NCBI GenBank assembly: GCA_900548635.1
Contig: URLP01000002.1
Coordinates: 1 to 38,166 of the forward strand
Length of the DNA: 38,166 nt
DNA from: an uncultured Megasphaera sp.
GTDB taxonomy: Bacteria; Bacillota; Negativicutes; Veillonellales; Megasphaeraceae
Direction: 5' to 3'
Translations under genes and position numbers: made by a program
Notes under the pieces: generated by a model
Databases searched by the model: none
What the model saw: the letters and a program-made list of their open reading frames with translations, nothing else
Told to the model about the DNA's origin: nothing
Shown here: in pieces, positions 30,947 to 38,166 of the stretch
Numbering within the stretch: the stretch's first letter is position 1
How the letters are laid out: each line of letters begins with the position of its first letter

Positions 30947-32242
30947 TTACATCGCCTCCCAAGCTTTCTTACCTAAATCGAAGAGATTAGCCAAGCCGCC
31001 GTTGTTGGCCAGGACTGTCAGAGCAATCATGGGCAGAGCGACCGGTGCGCCGCCGTCTACTTTGTAGACCATGCCTGCGAATTCGTCGGCCATCTTCGGG
31101 AAATCGTTGAAGATGATATGGTCTTCGAGGAGGCCCGGCAGGTTCTGGTACTGTTTCATGAGCTTCATGATGAAGCTTTCTTCGAGGAGCGTCTTGTAAA
31201 CGGAGAGGCTTTCTGCGGAGAAGTCGTTGCGGTTCTTCGCTTTGATGACTGCTTCGCCGGCCAGACGGCCCGATTCGATAGCCAGGTCCATGCCGCGGAC
31301 AGTGTAGCCGAGGTTGACGACCATGGCTGCTGCATCGCCGGCGACGAGGACGCCGTCGCGAACGAGTTCCGGCATCATCTTGAGGCCGCCTTCGGTAACG
31401 AGGTGAGCCGAATATTCTTTCAGTTTACCGCCTTTGAGGAACGGTGCGATAGCCGGATGTGCTTTCATGCGTTCGACCATGTCCGGTACGCTGACATCGA
31501 CGCGGCCGATATCGCTGATCGTCGTAACGATGCCCAGGGAAAGGCTGTCTTTGTTCGTATAGATGAAGCCGCCGCCGAGGTTGCCGCCCGTCGGATCGCC
31601 TGCCATCATCCAGGCAGCGCCATCGTTGCCGCTCAGGCCGAAGCGTTCGTTGATCGTGTCTTCACCGAGTTCAATGACTTCTTTGACGCCGACTGCAACG
31701 TCTTTCTGTTCCAGTTCCTGTTTCATGCCAATCTGCTGTGCCAGCAGGGAGTTGACACCGTCGGCGAGGATGACGACGTCAGCGTCGAATTCTTCGCCGC
31801 CCGTCATGACACCGATGACTTTGCCGTCTTCGACGACGAGTTCATCGACGAGGAAGCCTTCTGTCAGCATAACGCCGGCTTCTTCAGCTTTGTCAGCCAA
31901 CCATTTATCGAATTTCGAACGCAGTACCGAATAGGACGGATATTTGAGGTTTTCCAGTTTATCCGAACCATACTGGAAGCTCAGTGCGCCGCCTTCTGTC
32001 ATCAAAGACAGGCGTTCCTGCGTAATCTTACGTTCTACCGGAGCTTCTGCTGCAAAGTTCGGGATCAATTTTTCCAGGCTGTGTCCATAGAGACGGCCGC
32101 CGCTGGAGTTCTTGGCGCCGCAGAATTTACCGCGCTCCACCATCATAACATCCAAACCAGCTCTGGCCATTGTCAAGGCTGCAGCAGAACCTGCTAAACC
32201 GCCGCCAACCACGATGGCATCAAATTTTTCTTCACTACTCAT
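30947..32242 (-). CDS. fixC: FixC-like electron-transfer flavoprotein:quinone oxidoreductase
   Basis: This 431-residue FAD protein of the geranylgeranyl reductase/ETF-QO family has an N-terminal dinucleotide motif AIVVGGGLAGSAAAL (about 9-23). A second FAD motif, DGVLVAGDAAAMV, lies near residue 295. In the Fix system it accepts electrons from ETF (FixAB) and passes them through FixX to quinone. ETF genes are not in the window. The ATG at 32242 is chosen because AAGGAGGG precedes it; the ATG at 32263 lies before that ribosome site. It lies 88 nt after the menaquinone methyltransferase gene, which fits a link to menaquinone. Confidence 0.92.
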   Translation of the reverse strand: MSSEEKFDAIVVGGGLAGSAAALTMARAGLDVMMVERGKFCGAKNSSGGRLYGHSLEKLIPNFAAEAPVERKITQERLSLMTEGGALSFQYGSDKLENLKYPSYSVLRSKFDKWLADKAEEAGVMLTEGFLVDELVVEDGKVIGVMTGGEEFDADVVILADGVNSLLAQQIGMKQELEQKDVAVGVKEVIELGEDTINERFGLSGNDGAAWMMAGDPTGGNLGGGFIYTNKDSLSLGIVTTISDIGRVDVSVPDMVERMKAHPAIAPFLKGGKLKEYSAHLVTEGGLKMMPELVRDGVLVAGDAAAMVVNLGYTVRGMDLAIESGRLAGEAVIKAKNRNDFSAESLSVYKTLLEESFIMKLMKQYQNLPGLLEDHIIFNDFPKMADEFAGMVYKVDGGAPVALPMIALTVLANNGGLANLFDLGKKAWEAM

Positions 32243-32330
32243 GTTCTTACCCTCCTTAACCATACGGTTTACTATCTTAAATTCCGTTCGTCTTATCTAT
32301 CGTAACGTATCGTAAGTCCTTCATTATCCT

Positions 32331-33041
32331 TCATTCGACCGCAGGCTTCTTCCCCTTGTGGAGCACGCAGGCCCCAAATAAGCGGCTTTTCATCTGCCTG
32401 TCAATCAATCCCGCTTGTCCAAACAAGTCCAGGAGCTCCTTCTTCCTGAGAAAATCCTGCGTCGACTGCCACAGCCAGGTGTATTCCTGCCGATGGCGGA
32501 AGCCGCCGCCCAGGAAGGGCATGACATACCGGAAGTACACCGAATAAAAGGGCCGGATGACCAGAGAATCGGGGACAAAGGAGTCGAGACAATATACCCA
32601 GCCGCCGGGAACGACGACGCGGGTCATTTCCTGCAAGACGCGCAGGTAATCCGATGTGTTGCGCAGGCCAAAGGAGATGCAGGCCGCGGAAAACGTGTTG
32701 TCTTCGAACGGCAGGTTCATGGCATCGCCTTCCTGCCAGGAAACATTGGTCAGCGCTGAACTTTTCCTGCGGGCTACGTCGAGCATAGCCGGCGAGAAGT
32801 CAAGGCCTGTGACCTTAAGATCCGGTCGCTGCGCTGCCAGGGAAATAGCGATATCTCCCGTGCCGCTGCACACATCGAGGACACGGCTGTTCGCAGCTGC
32901 CTGTCTGCAGACCGCTTCGATCAGACCGTCTTTCCAATGACTTTCCATACCCAGGCTGATACGCCCGTTGGCGCTGTCATAGGTGCGGGAAATCTGCTGG
33001 AATACGTGATATACCTTCTCCCGTTTCGAGAGCTCAGCCAA
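32331..33041 (-). CDS. menG: Demethylmenaquinone methyltransferase
   Basis: This 236-residue SAM-dependent methyltransferase of the UbiE/MenG family catalyses the last step of menaquinone synthesis. SAM motif I is VLDVCSGTGDIAISLA, the next strand ends in TGLDFSPAML, and SFGLRN is a family signature. A TTG start at 33041 is chosen because GGAGG lies 8 nt upstream and the length then matches MenG/UbiE. In-frame codons further upstream (to 33098) would overlap the preceding gene deeply. The start overlaps the menA stop by 8 nt, so it is translationally coupled. Confidence 0.9.
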   Translation of the reverse strand: MAELSKREKVYHVFQQISRTYDSANGRISLGMESHWKDGLIEAVCRQAAANSRVLDVCSGTGDIAISLAAQRPDLKVTGLDFSPAMLDVARRKSSALTNVSWQEGDAMNLPFEDNTFSAACISFGLRNTSDYLRVLQEMTRVVVPGGWVYCLDSFVPDSLVIRPFYSVYFRYVMPFLGGGFRHRQEYTWLWQSTQDFLRKKELLDLFGQAGLIDRQMKSRLFGACVLHKGKKPAVE

Positions 33042-33941
33042 GAGTACCACCTCCGAAGAGGACCAGTGCCAGTGTCGCCAGATAGGCACCGTTGCCAAAG
33101 AGGTTGGCAGCGATGATGCCTTTCATCTGTCCCACCCGCCCCTGAGGCACCAGGGGCGAACGAAGCAGATTTACAAAGGTATGTCGGGCAAACACAATGA
33201 AGAGAACCGGGCTGATGAGACCCCACATGCCGAAGTAGCCGACAGGCAGGATGCAGATCAGTGCCATCCAGAGCCATACGGCAGCCCGGTAGAGGCGGAC
33301 GGCCTTTTTGCGGCCCAGGAGTGCCGGCAGTGTGCGGCGCTTCGCTTCTCTGTCCTTTTCGATATCACTCGTATTATTGGTCATCATGATCAGGCCGATA
33401 CTGATGATCAAAGGCAAAGCAACGGGCAAAACGGAAAAGTCGAAGGTACTGCTTACGGCGGCGACGATTCCCATGGGGATGAGGCCGCCCATGACAAAGC
33501 CGGAAACGACTTCGCCAATCGGCAGATAGGATATCGGCAGGATAACGCCGGGATGGCGCCGATGATCAGCGGCGCCGGTCCGGCTGTCACCAGGGCCGGC
33601 AGGGCCAGGAGCCCGGCTGCTGCGAGGTAACCAAGGCCCAAAGCCAGGGCCTGTCCCGGCTTGATGTTCTCATAGACCAGGACGGCGTCGCTGACTTCGA
33701 CGTTATCGTCGGCAGTGTCCGTGCCTTTTACAAAGTCAAAATAATCATTCAGCGTATTGACGGCGGACTGCATGAAGACGCAGGCCCAAAAGAGGGTGAT
33801 GGCCAGCGTCCCCGTGATGGGGTAGCCTTTCAGGAGGCAGTACAGTTCACCGAATACGGCAGGATATACAGAAGCCAGCCAGGTGTGCGGTGCAGCCAGG
33901 CGGATAGCCAGCTTAGGTGTCAGGCATCGTTGCTGTTCCAT
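33034..33941 (-). pseudogene. menA: menA-like prenyltransferase with a frameshift
   Basis: This UbiA-family prenyltransferase, by context 1,4-dihydroxy-2-naphthoate polyprenyltransferase, is split over two frames. The first part (33941 down to about 33550) includes NTLNDYFDFVKGTDT, the first Asp-rich motif. The second (about 33550 down to 33034) includes NNTSDIEKDREAKRRTLP, the second motif. Near 33546-33552 the sequence reads ATCCCGGCGTT on the minus strand; adding one G (ATCCCGGGCGTT) restores one frame through PLIIGAIP into GVILPISYLPIGEVVSGF. Both halves look well conserved, so this is either a very recent mutation or a sequencing/assembly error. No slippery heptamer is seen. It sits between polyprenyl synthase (stop-start TGA-ATG) and menG. 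Confidence 0.88.
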
Positions 33942-34970
33942 TCACACGGCCCCCAGCTTACGGACGATTTTGCCGAGCTGCAGCGAAATGTCGCTCGACG
34001 GCAGGTCTGCGAGGATGTCCTCGGCCTGTTTCTGGTATGCGTGGATCCGGTTCCACGCACCTTCGATGCCGCCCAGAGCAGCGACGATTTCTTCCATGCG
34101 GCAGATGTCCGCATGGCTCAGCGTCCCTGCAGCGCTCCGTTCCATGTAGGGATGGAGGAGCCGCCGGCCGCCGGGCTGTTCCCGTGCCAGGAGGACCGGC
34201 AGGGTATAAATCCCTTCGCGGAAATCCTGGTGGGCTTTCTTGCCAATCATCGAGCTGTCCGGCACGAAGTCGAGCAGGTCATCGCGCATCTGGAACATAT
34301 AGCCCAGGCATTCGCCAAAAGACTCGAGCATCCGCGATACGCGTTCGTCACAACCGCTTTCCATGGCGCCGATCCGGCAGCAGGCGCGGAACAGGGCAAC
34401 GGTCTTGCCGTGAATGTTCTGCAGGTATTCATCGATGGTCACATCTTCCTTATAGCGGCACAGTGCCTGGCCGATTTCGCCGGCACACATTGCTTCGACC
34501 GCTTCGGAAATGACCACCCCAGCCCGGTTGAATCCCTCGCGCATCAGGTAGAAAGTGATGCGGCTCATCAGGAAATCGCCGGCATAGACGGCAGCATTCT
34601 TACCGTATTTGCTCTGCACCGACGGCTTGCCGCGCCGCATCGGTGCATCATCGACAATATCGTCATGAATCAGTGAGGCCAGATGGGTCATTTCCACCAC
34701 AGCCGCCAGTTTATACAACCGCTCCCGCACATCGTCGCGGTCTGTTCCGAACGAACCGGCCATCAGCACCAGGCGGGGACGAATCATCTTCCCCTGCGAA
34801 GAGGCTGCGTCATCGAGGACGGCGCCGGTCGCCGTGCCTTCGAAAGGATGACGCGTATATAGTTTTATATACTCTTTGACTCTGCGTACCTGGTCATCGC
34901 TGATACCGGCAAACAATTTGGGCATAAACTTCCGGGCGCTGGTTTCTAAGAGTGTCTGTTTGATCATCAT
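33942..34970 (-). CDS. Polyprenyl diphosphate synthase (menaquinone side chain)
   Basis: This 342-residue long-chain trans-prenyl diphosphate synthase makes the isoprenoid tail used by MenA. The first Asp-rich motif is in LIHDDIVDDAPMRRG (Asp103, Asp104, Asp107) and the second is in YMFQMRDDLLDF (about 230-241). KMIRPRL holds the usual diphosphate-binding Lys/Arg. Two ATG codons (34970, 34967) follow a weak AAGGG site. The gene stops immediately before the menA ATG and starts 32 nt after the lactate oxidase gene. Chain length (hepta-, octaprenyl or other) cannot be read reliably. Confidence 0.9.
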   Translation of the reverse strand: MMIKQTLLETSARKFMPKLFAGISDDQVRRVKEYIKLYTRHPFEGTATGAVLDDAASSQGKMIRPRLVLMAGSFGTDRDDVRERLYKLAAVVEMTHLASLIHDDIVDDAPMRRGKPSVQSKYGKNAAVYAGDFLMSRITFYLMREGFNRAGVVISEAVEAMCAGEIGQALCRYKEDVTIDEYLQNIHGKTVALFRACCRIGAMESGCDERVSRMLESFGECLGYMFQMRDDLLDFVPDSSMIGKKAHQDFREGIYTLPVLLAREQPGGRRLLHPYMERSAAGTLSHADICRMEEIVAALGGIEGAWNRIHAYQKQAEDILADLPSSDISLQLGKIVRKLGAV

Positions 34971-35002
34971 GCTCTATTTCCCTTTCCGGCCAACGTCATT
35001 GC

Positions 35003-37165
35003 CTATTTCTTTTCGCGTTTTTCAACGAGAATCTGTGCAGTGTGTTTAACCTTGATGTTATTCAAGCCGCGAGCATCGAGGCCGCCGCGAATCTGCATCA
35101 AGCAGCCCGGGCAGTCAACTGCAACGACTTCAGCACCGGAATCGACGATATTGTTGATTTTTTCTTCGAGGATCGGAGCCGACATTTCAGGGAATTTAAC
35201 GGAGTAAGAACCACCGAAGCCGCAGCATTTATCGCAGTCGTGCATTTCGATGAGTTCGACACCCTTCGTGTTCTTGAGGAGTTCACGCTGTTCCTGCGTA
35301 ACGCCGAGGTAACGGTTGAGGTGGCAGGAATCATGGTACGTAACCTTGACAGGTACGCCGTCGCCTTCACCCGGGAGACCGCCGAGCATGTAAGCGAGTT
35401 TGCAGAAGTCGAAGGTCTTGCTCTGCAGTTCCTGTGCTTTCTTGAGCATTTCCGGATCGTCCTTGAAGAAGTTGACATAATCGCGGAGTGCATGCGTACA
35501 GGTCGGGCAGGCCGAAACGATGTAGTCGTATTTTTCAGCTTCCATGGCGTTGATGTTCATTTCAGCTGCTTTCTTGGCGTTTTCAACATCGCCCATGTAG
35601 GTAGCCGGAGCACCGCAGCAAGCCTGGCCAAGCGGCATTTCGACGATGTAGCCCATCATGTTCATGGCTTTGACGACATCCGTTGCGATATCCGTGTAGA
35701 CGAAGTCGAGGAGGCAGCCCGTGAAGATTGCAATCTTGCCCTTCGGGTTCGGGACATCCTGTTTGATCGTCGGCAGGATATCACGGAACGGCTGCGGAGC
35801 TACGCTCGGCAGGCTGCGGCCTGCAGTAAGGCCGGAGAGGAACATCGGCAGATGACGGATCATCGGCTGGCCCTTGGTGATGACGCCCTGAGCAACGGAA
35901 GCGATGCGCAGCAGCGAATGGAAGAGGTGACGGTCGGCAACCGTATCGAGACAGAACTTGTGGACCGGATTGAGGCCGTCCTGCTGTGCATACTGTGTAC
36001 GCAGTTTGAGGATCATGCCGGCAATATCGAGTTTGCCGCCGCAGACCGTGTTGCACGTACCGCACTGGAGACAGATGTTCTGGATATCTTTACCGCGTTC
36101 ACGGCTCGTCAGGAAGCTCGTGAGCAGCGTGCCGATGCCGCCGGTGTAAATCTTGCCGCCGTAGACGTGACCGCCGACGAGACGGAAGGCCGGACATACA
36201 TTCAGGCAGGCAGCGCAGCGGATGCAGCAGAAGATGTCTTTGTAATCTTCGCTCTTCATGATCTTGCGGCGTTCCGGCGTATCGAGGATGATCATATGGA
36301 AGTTCTTGTCTTCCTTCGTATCATTTTCCGGATCCGTGACGACTTTCGTAGCGCCTGTGTAGAAGGAAAGATATGCCGTGATGTTCTGGGCTGTGCCGTT
36401 ACGGGGCAGTACCTTGAAGATGTAGCGGATATCGCTCATCTTGGCGACGAATTTTTCAATACCAAAGATATATAAGTGCGTTTTCGGAAGGGTTGCGACC
36501 ATACGGCCGTTGCCTTCATTCGTCATGGTGATGACTGTCCCTGTTTCAGCGACAGCGACGTTGGCCCCGGAAACACCCATTTCAGCGCTTAAGAATTTCG
36601 GGCGCATGACTTTACGGGATGTAACGACTTCTTTAGCGATGACCGGTTCTTCCGGTTTCTTCGTGTACGATTCAAAGAGGTCAGCGACGTCTTCCTTCGA
36701 ATAGTGAATAGCCGGCATAACCATGTGGGACGGTGTGTCACCAGCGATGGAGTTGATGAATTCGCCTAAGTCCGTTTCCTGAGCCTGGATGCCTGCTTTT
36801 TCAAAATTCTGGTTGAAGTGCATTTCTTCAGAAGCCATGGATTTCGATTTAACGCACAGTTTGACGTTGTTGTCTTTTGCCAGTTTCATGGCATAGTCCA
36901 TTGCTTCATCCGTCGAATGGGCAACAAAAACGTGAGCGCCGTTGGCTTCCGCGTTCTTGATGAATTCAGCCATGACTTCGTCCAGATGATCACGGGCATA
37001 GGATTTTACTTCATGAACTTTTTCACGCAGTGCTTCAAAGTCGTATCCTTTGTAAACTTTTGCACGGTTGCCCGGATAAGCCGAGGTAAATTTCTTCAAT
37101 GCCTTCTGAAGAGGCACGTTATCCATGGCGCGCTCGATTTCTTGCTTCAGTAATTCGTTAGACAT
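35003..37165 (-). CDS. L-lactate oxidase large subunit (LUD/Fe-S/CCG fusion, LdhH-like)
   Basis: This 720-residue protein joins what are separate LutB- and LutA-type proteins in Bacillus. An N-terminal LUD domain (about 1-295) includes MGVSGANVAVAETGTVITMTNEGN. Two [4Fe-4S] motifs follow: Cys314, 317, 320, 324 (CIRCAACLNVC) and Cys365, 368, 371, 375 (CLQCGTCNTVC). A C-terminal part (about 480-720) has two CCG domains, with ACCGAP, CPTCTHALRD, CCGFGGSYS and DCPGCLMQ. The same arrangement is known as LdhH in sulfate reducers and other anaerobes, where it oxidises L-lactate to pyruvate with its small LUD partner. GGGAGGG precedes the ATG. It lies 15 nt after that partner gene and upstream of menaquinone genes, suggesting a quinone or flavoprotein acceptor. 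Confidence 0.9.
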   Translation of the reverse strand: MSNELLKQEIERAMDNVPLQKALKKFTSAYPGNRAKVYKGYDFEALREKVHEVKSYARDHLDEVMAEFIKNAEANGAHVFVAHSTDEAMDYAMKLAKDNNVKLCVKSKSMASEEMHFNQNFEKAGIQAQETDLGEFINSIAGDTPSHMVMPAIHYSKEDVADLFESYTKKPEEPVIAKEVVTSRKVMRPKFLSAEMGVSGANVAVAETGTVITMTNEGNGRMVATLPKTHLYIFGIEKFVAKMSDIRYIFKVLPRNGTAQNITAYLSFYTGATKVVTDPENDTKEDKNFHMIILDTPERRKIMKSEDYKDIFCCIRCAACLNVCPAFRLVGGHVYGGKIYTGGIGTLLTSFLTSRERGKDIQNICLQCGTCNTVCGGKLDIAGMILKLRTQYAQQDGLNPVHKFCLDTVADRHLFHSLLRIASVAQGVITKGQPMIRHLPMFLSGLTAGRSLPSVAPQPFRDILPTIKQDVPNPKGKIAIFTGCLLDFVYTDIATDVVKAMNMMGYIVEMPLGQACCGAPATYMGDVENAKKAAEMNINAMEAEKYDYIVSACPTCTHALRDYVNFFKDDPEMLKKAQELQSKTFDFCKLAYMLGGLPGEGDGVPVKVTYHDSCHLNRYLGVTQEQRELLKNTKGVELIEMHDCDKCCGFGGSYSVKFPEMSAPILEEKINNIVDSGAEVVAVDCPGCLMQIRGGLDARGLNNIKVKHTAQILVEKREKK

Positions 37166-37180
37166 GTGCTGTTCCCTCCC

Positions 37181-37726
37181 TTATGCATCTTCTACGACGA
37201 TGACCGAATACTGACGCGGGCCATGAACCCCTACAGTACCGACGCATTCGATATCAGCCGTCCGGCTCGGGCCGGTGATGATGCCGGCGAATTTCGGGAA
37301 CGGTTTCGTATCGGCCATGATGTCGATCATGTCATCGAAAGTATCGACGATCTTCGAAAGTTTGATGATGCCGACATAGACGTCCGATACCGTTTCGACA
37401 ATACGGCAGTCGATGTCGTCCTTCATCTGGACAATGGAACCCAGGTTGGCGATGCCGTAATCAGCTTCGGTAACGCCGCCTTTGTCGTTCGGGGCATTTT
37501 TGCGGAAGTGATCCAAATCCACTTTGATGCCTGCGGCTTTCAATGCGTCTACGGCGCCGACTTCTTTCAGGAGCGGCGTTTCAACGAGGGCAACTTCATG
37601 TGTGTCCTTGTCCTGGAAAATTTTGGTGAGAGTTGCAGCAACGTCAGCTTTCTTAGCGATATAACTTTCGCCGTTGACGCTGGTCAACCCTTTCTGGAAT
37701 GTTTCATACAATTCTGTCTTTTCCAT
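37181..37726 (-). CDS. LUD-domain lactate utilization protein (LutC/LdhG-like)
   Basis: This 181-residue LUD-domain protein is the small partner of the LdhH-like oxidase. It carries ALVETPLLKEVGAVDALKAAG, VTEADYGIANLGSIVQ (in LUD proteins the region equivalent to MGVSGANVAVAETGT) and GPSRTADIECVGTVGVHGPRQYSVIVVED at the C-terminus, a clear family signature. The ATG at 37726 is chosen because GAGG is 7 nt upstream; a GTG at 37732 lies inside the ribosome site. It is the first gene of the long cluster running to fixX. Confidence 0.92.
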   Translation of the reverse strand: MEKTELYETFQKGLTSVNGESYIAKKADVAATLTKIFQDKDTHEVALVETPLLKEVGAVDALKAAGIKVDLDHFRKNAPNDKGGVTEADYGIANLGSIVQMKDDIDCRIVETVSDVYVGIIKLSKIVDTFDDMIDIMADTKPFPKFAGIITGPSRTADIECVGTVGVHGPRQYSVIVVEDA

Positions 37727-37762
37727 TTTCACACCTCTTTACTTATAAATACAACTACAACG

Positions 37763-37818
37763 AATACTATAAAGTAAAGTATTTACCATAAGTATACCAT
37801 TTCATGCCAAAAGTGCAA
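37763..37818 (-). promoter_or_regulatory. Promoter and inverted repeat of the lactate oxidation operon
   Basis: On the minus strand TTGCAC (37813-37818), a 16-nt spacer and TATACT (37791-37796, with an extended TGG) form a good promoter. AATACT (37763-37768) and AGTATT (37778-37783) make an inverted repeat just after the start site, a likely operator. Lactate-oxidation operons are often controlled by GntR-type repressors at such sites; none is encoded here. Confidence 0.6.
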
Positions 37819-38110
37819 GAAATATAGAAAATTGAGTAATACCATTTGTGAAACTTAAAACATTTATCCATGAGTTTTAAGAATATATTCATTCATTACC
37901 AATGTTGTATTCTTTTGACCTATCATGCATTATAATTAACAGGTATCTTTATAAAACGGCTTAATTACGCCATTTTTAGCACTTAATCAGACTAAAGGAT
38001 GTTTATCTATAATGATATTATTAGATAATTAAAATAACTAATAATCATATTTTAGTAATCATTTACCTGCCTTTTAGTTATTGCGCCCATTGTATTGATA
38101 GTATTTAGCA
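37819..38110. other. AT-rich intergenic stretch
   Basis: This AT-rich region contains no open frame of note, no RNA gene and no strong hairpin that I can see. It separates the lactate operon from a unit starting at the right edge. Confidence 0.6.
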
Positions 38111-38166
38111 AGGCTCTGTCACAACAAATGGTTGATTTTTGACGAGAAATAGCGTATAATAATAGT
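38111..38166 (+). promoter_or_regulatory. Promoter at the right edge, possible insertion-sequence tip
   Basis: TTGATT (38132-38137), a 17-nt spacer and TATAAT (38155-38160) form a promoter pointing out of the window. It begins 21 nt after GGCTCTGTCAC (38111 on), which resembles the terminal repeat of some insertion sequences (from memory, ISL3-like). No transposase coding sequence is inside the window. Confidence 0.4.

Noticed and set aside
33540..33560. Programmed ribosomal frameshift in menA
   Set aside because: No slippery heptamer or downstream pseudoknot is visible; a one-base deletion or sequencing error is simpler.
33034..33941. menA as two separate genes
   Set aside because: The halves join into one UbiA-family protein with a single inserted base; neither half alone has both Asp-rich motifs.
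35042..36475. 477-codon plus-strand frame opposite the LdhH-like gene
   Set aside because: It is the shadow of a clearly recognisable gene and shows no domain or start signal of its own; the same applies to the long frames opposite the PTS, GH13 and FAD dehydrogenase genes.

Overview
The window looks like chromosomal DNA of a diderm Firmicute of the Negativicutes, most likely Megasphaera (an M. elsdenii-like lactate fermenter). The basis is an outer-membrane porin with an S-layer homology domain, a GC-rich coding style with GAGG/GGAGG ribosome sites, a Leu-type T-box, and several lactate-oxidation genes. Species assignment is inference; no rRNA is present.

Layout. (1) 93-6156, minus strand: a sugar operon of alpha-glucoside PTS EIICBA, GH13 alpha-glucosidase, HAD phosphatase and SLH porin. 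Its RpiR-type regulator (6306-7094) and a eukaryote-type hexokinase (7340-8578) lie just upstream. A tandem motif GGTACA-N13-GGTACA occurs only twice in the window, beside this operon and upstream of the hexokinase. (2) 8834-9411: six tRNAs (Gly-Asn-Gln-Lys-Glu-Val in transcription order) with a consensus promoter and a terminator. (3) 9567-11402: a two-gene operon of a CobT-like protein with an altered active site and a LarC that stops at the LarC1/LarC2 domain boundary. (4) 11492-12589: an iron-type alcohol/glycerol dehydrogenase. (5) 13034-17218: two tandem CstA-type (pyruvate/peptide) transporters of identical length, each with its own promoter and a shared leader motif. (6) 17322-21077: T-box (Leu CUC)-controlled ilvC-ilvB-ilvN. 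(7) 21155-23837: two paralogous AgrC-like membrane kinases with complementary defects. One keeps the phospho-acceptor His region but has lost the ATPase boxes; the other keeps the ATPase boxes but has lost the His. (8) 23925-27002, minus: LytTR response regulator, FAD-linked D-lactate/glycolate dehydrogenase and a PflX-type radical SAM protein. (9) 27179-30438, minus: metallo-beta-lactamase-fold protein and two DUF445 membrane proteins. (10) 30661-37726, minus: L-lactate oxidation proteins, menaquinone genes (polyprenyl synthase, frameshifted menA, menG/ubiE) and FixC-FixX. The right edge is AT-rich and ends in a promoter pointing out of the window, possibly the tip of an insertion sequence.

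How it works together (inference). Alpha-glucosides cross the outer membrane through the porin, enter as phosphosugars through the PTS and are split by the GH13 enzyme, and the hexokinase traps the free glucose. The second half centres on lactate and pyruvate: lactate racemase maturation (LarC1), D- and L-lactate oxidation, quinone and ETF electron carriers, CstA transporters and a LytTR two-component system. LytTR systems in other bacteria control pyruvate uptake, so the split kinase pair may sense a related metabolite.

Seven or so intergenic spacers carry related GC-rich repeats built on CGTRGGTCGTTYRTCG. The most notable observations are the split kinase pair, the CobT-like/LarC1 pair, and the GGTACA tandem motif.
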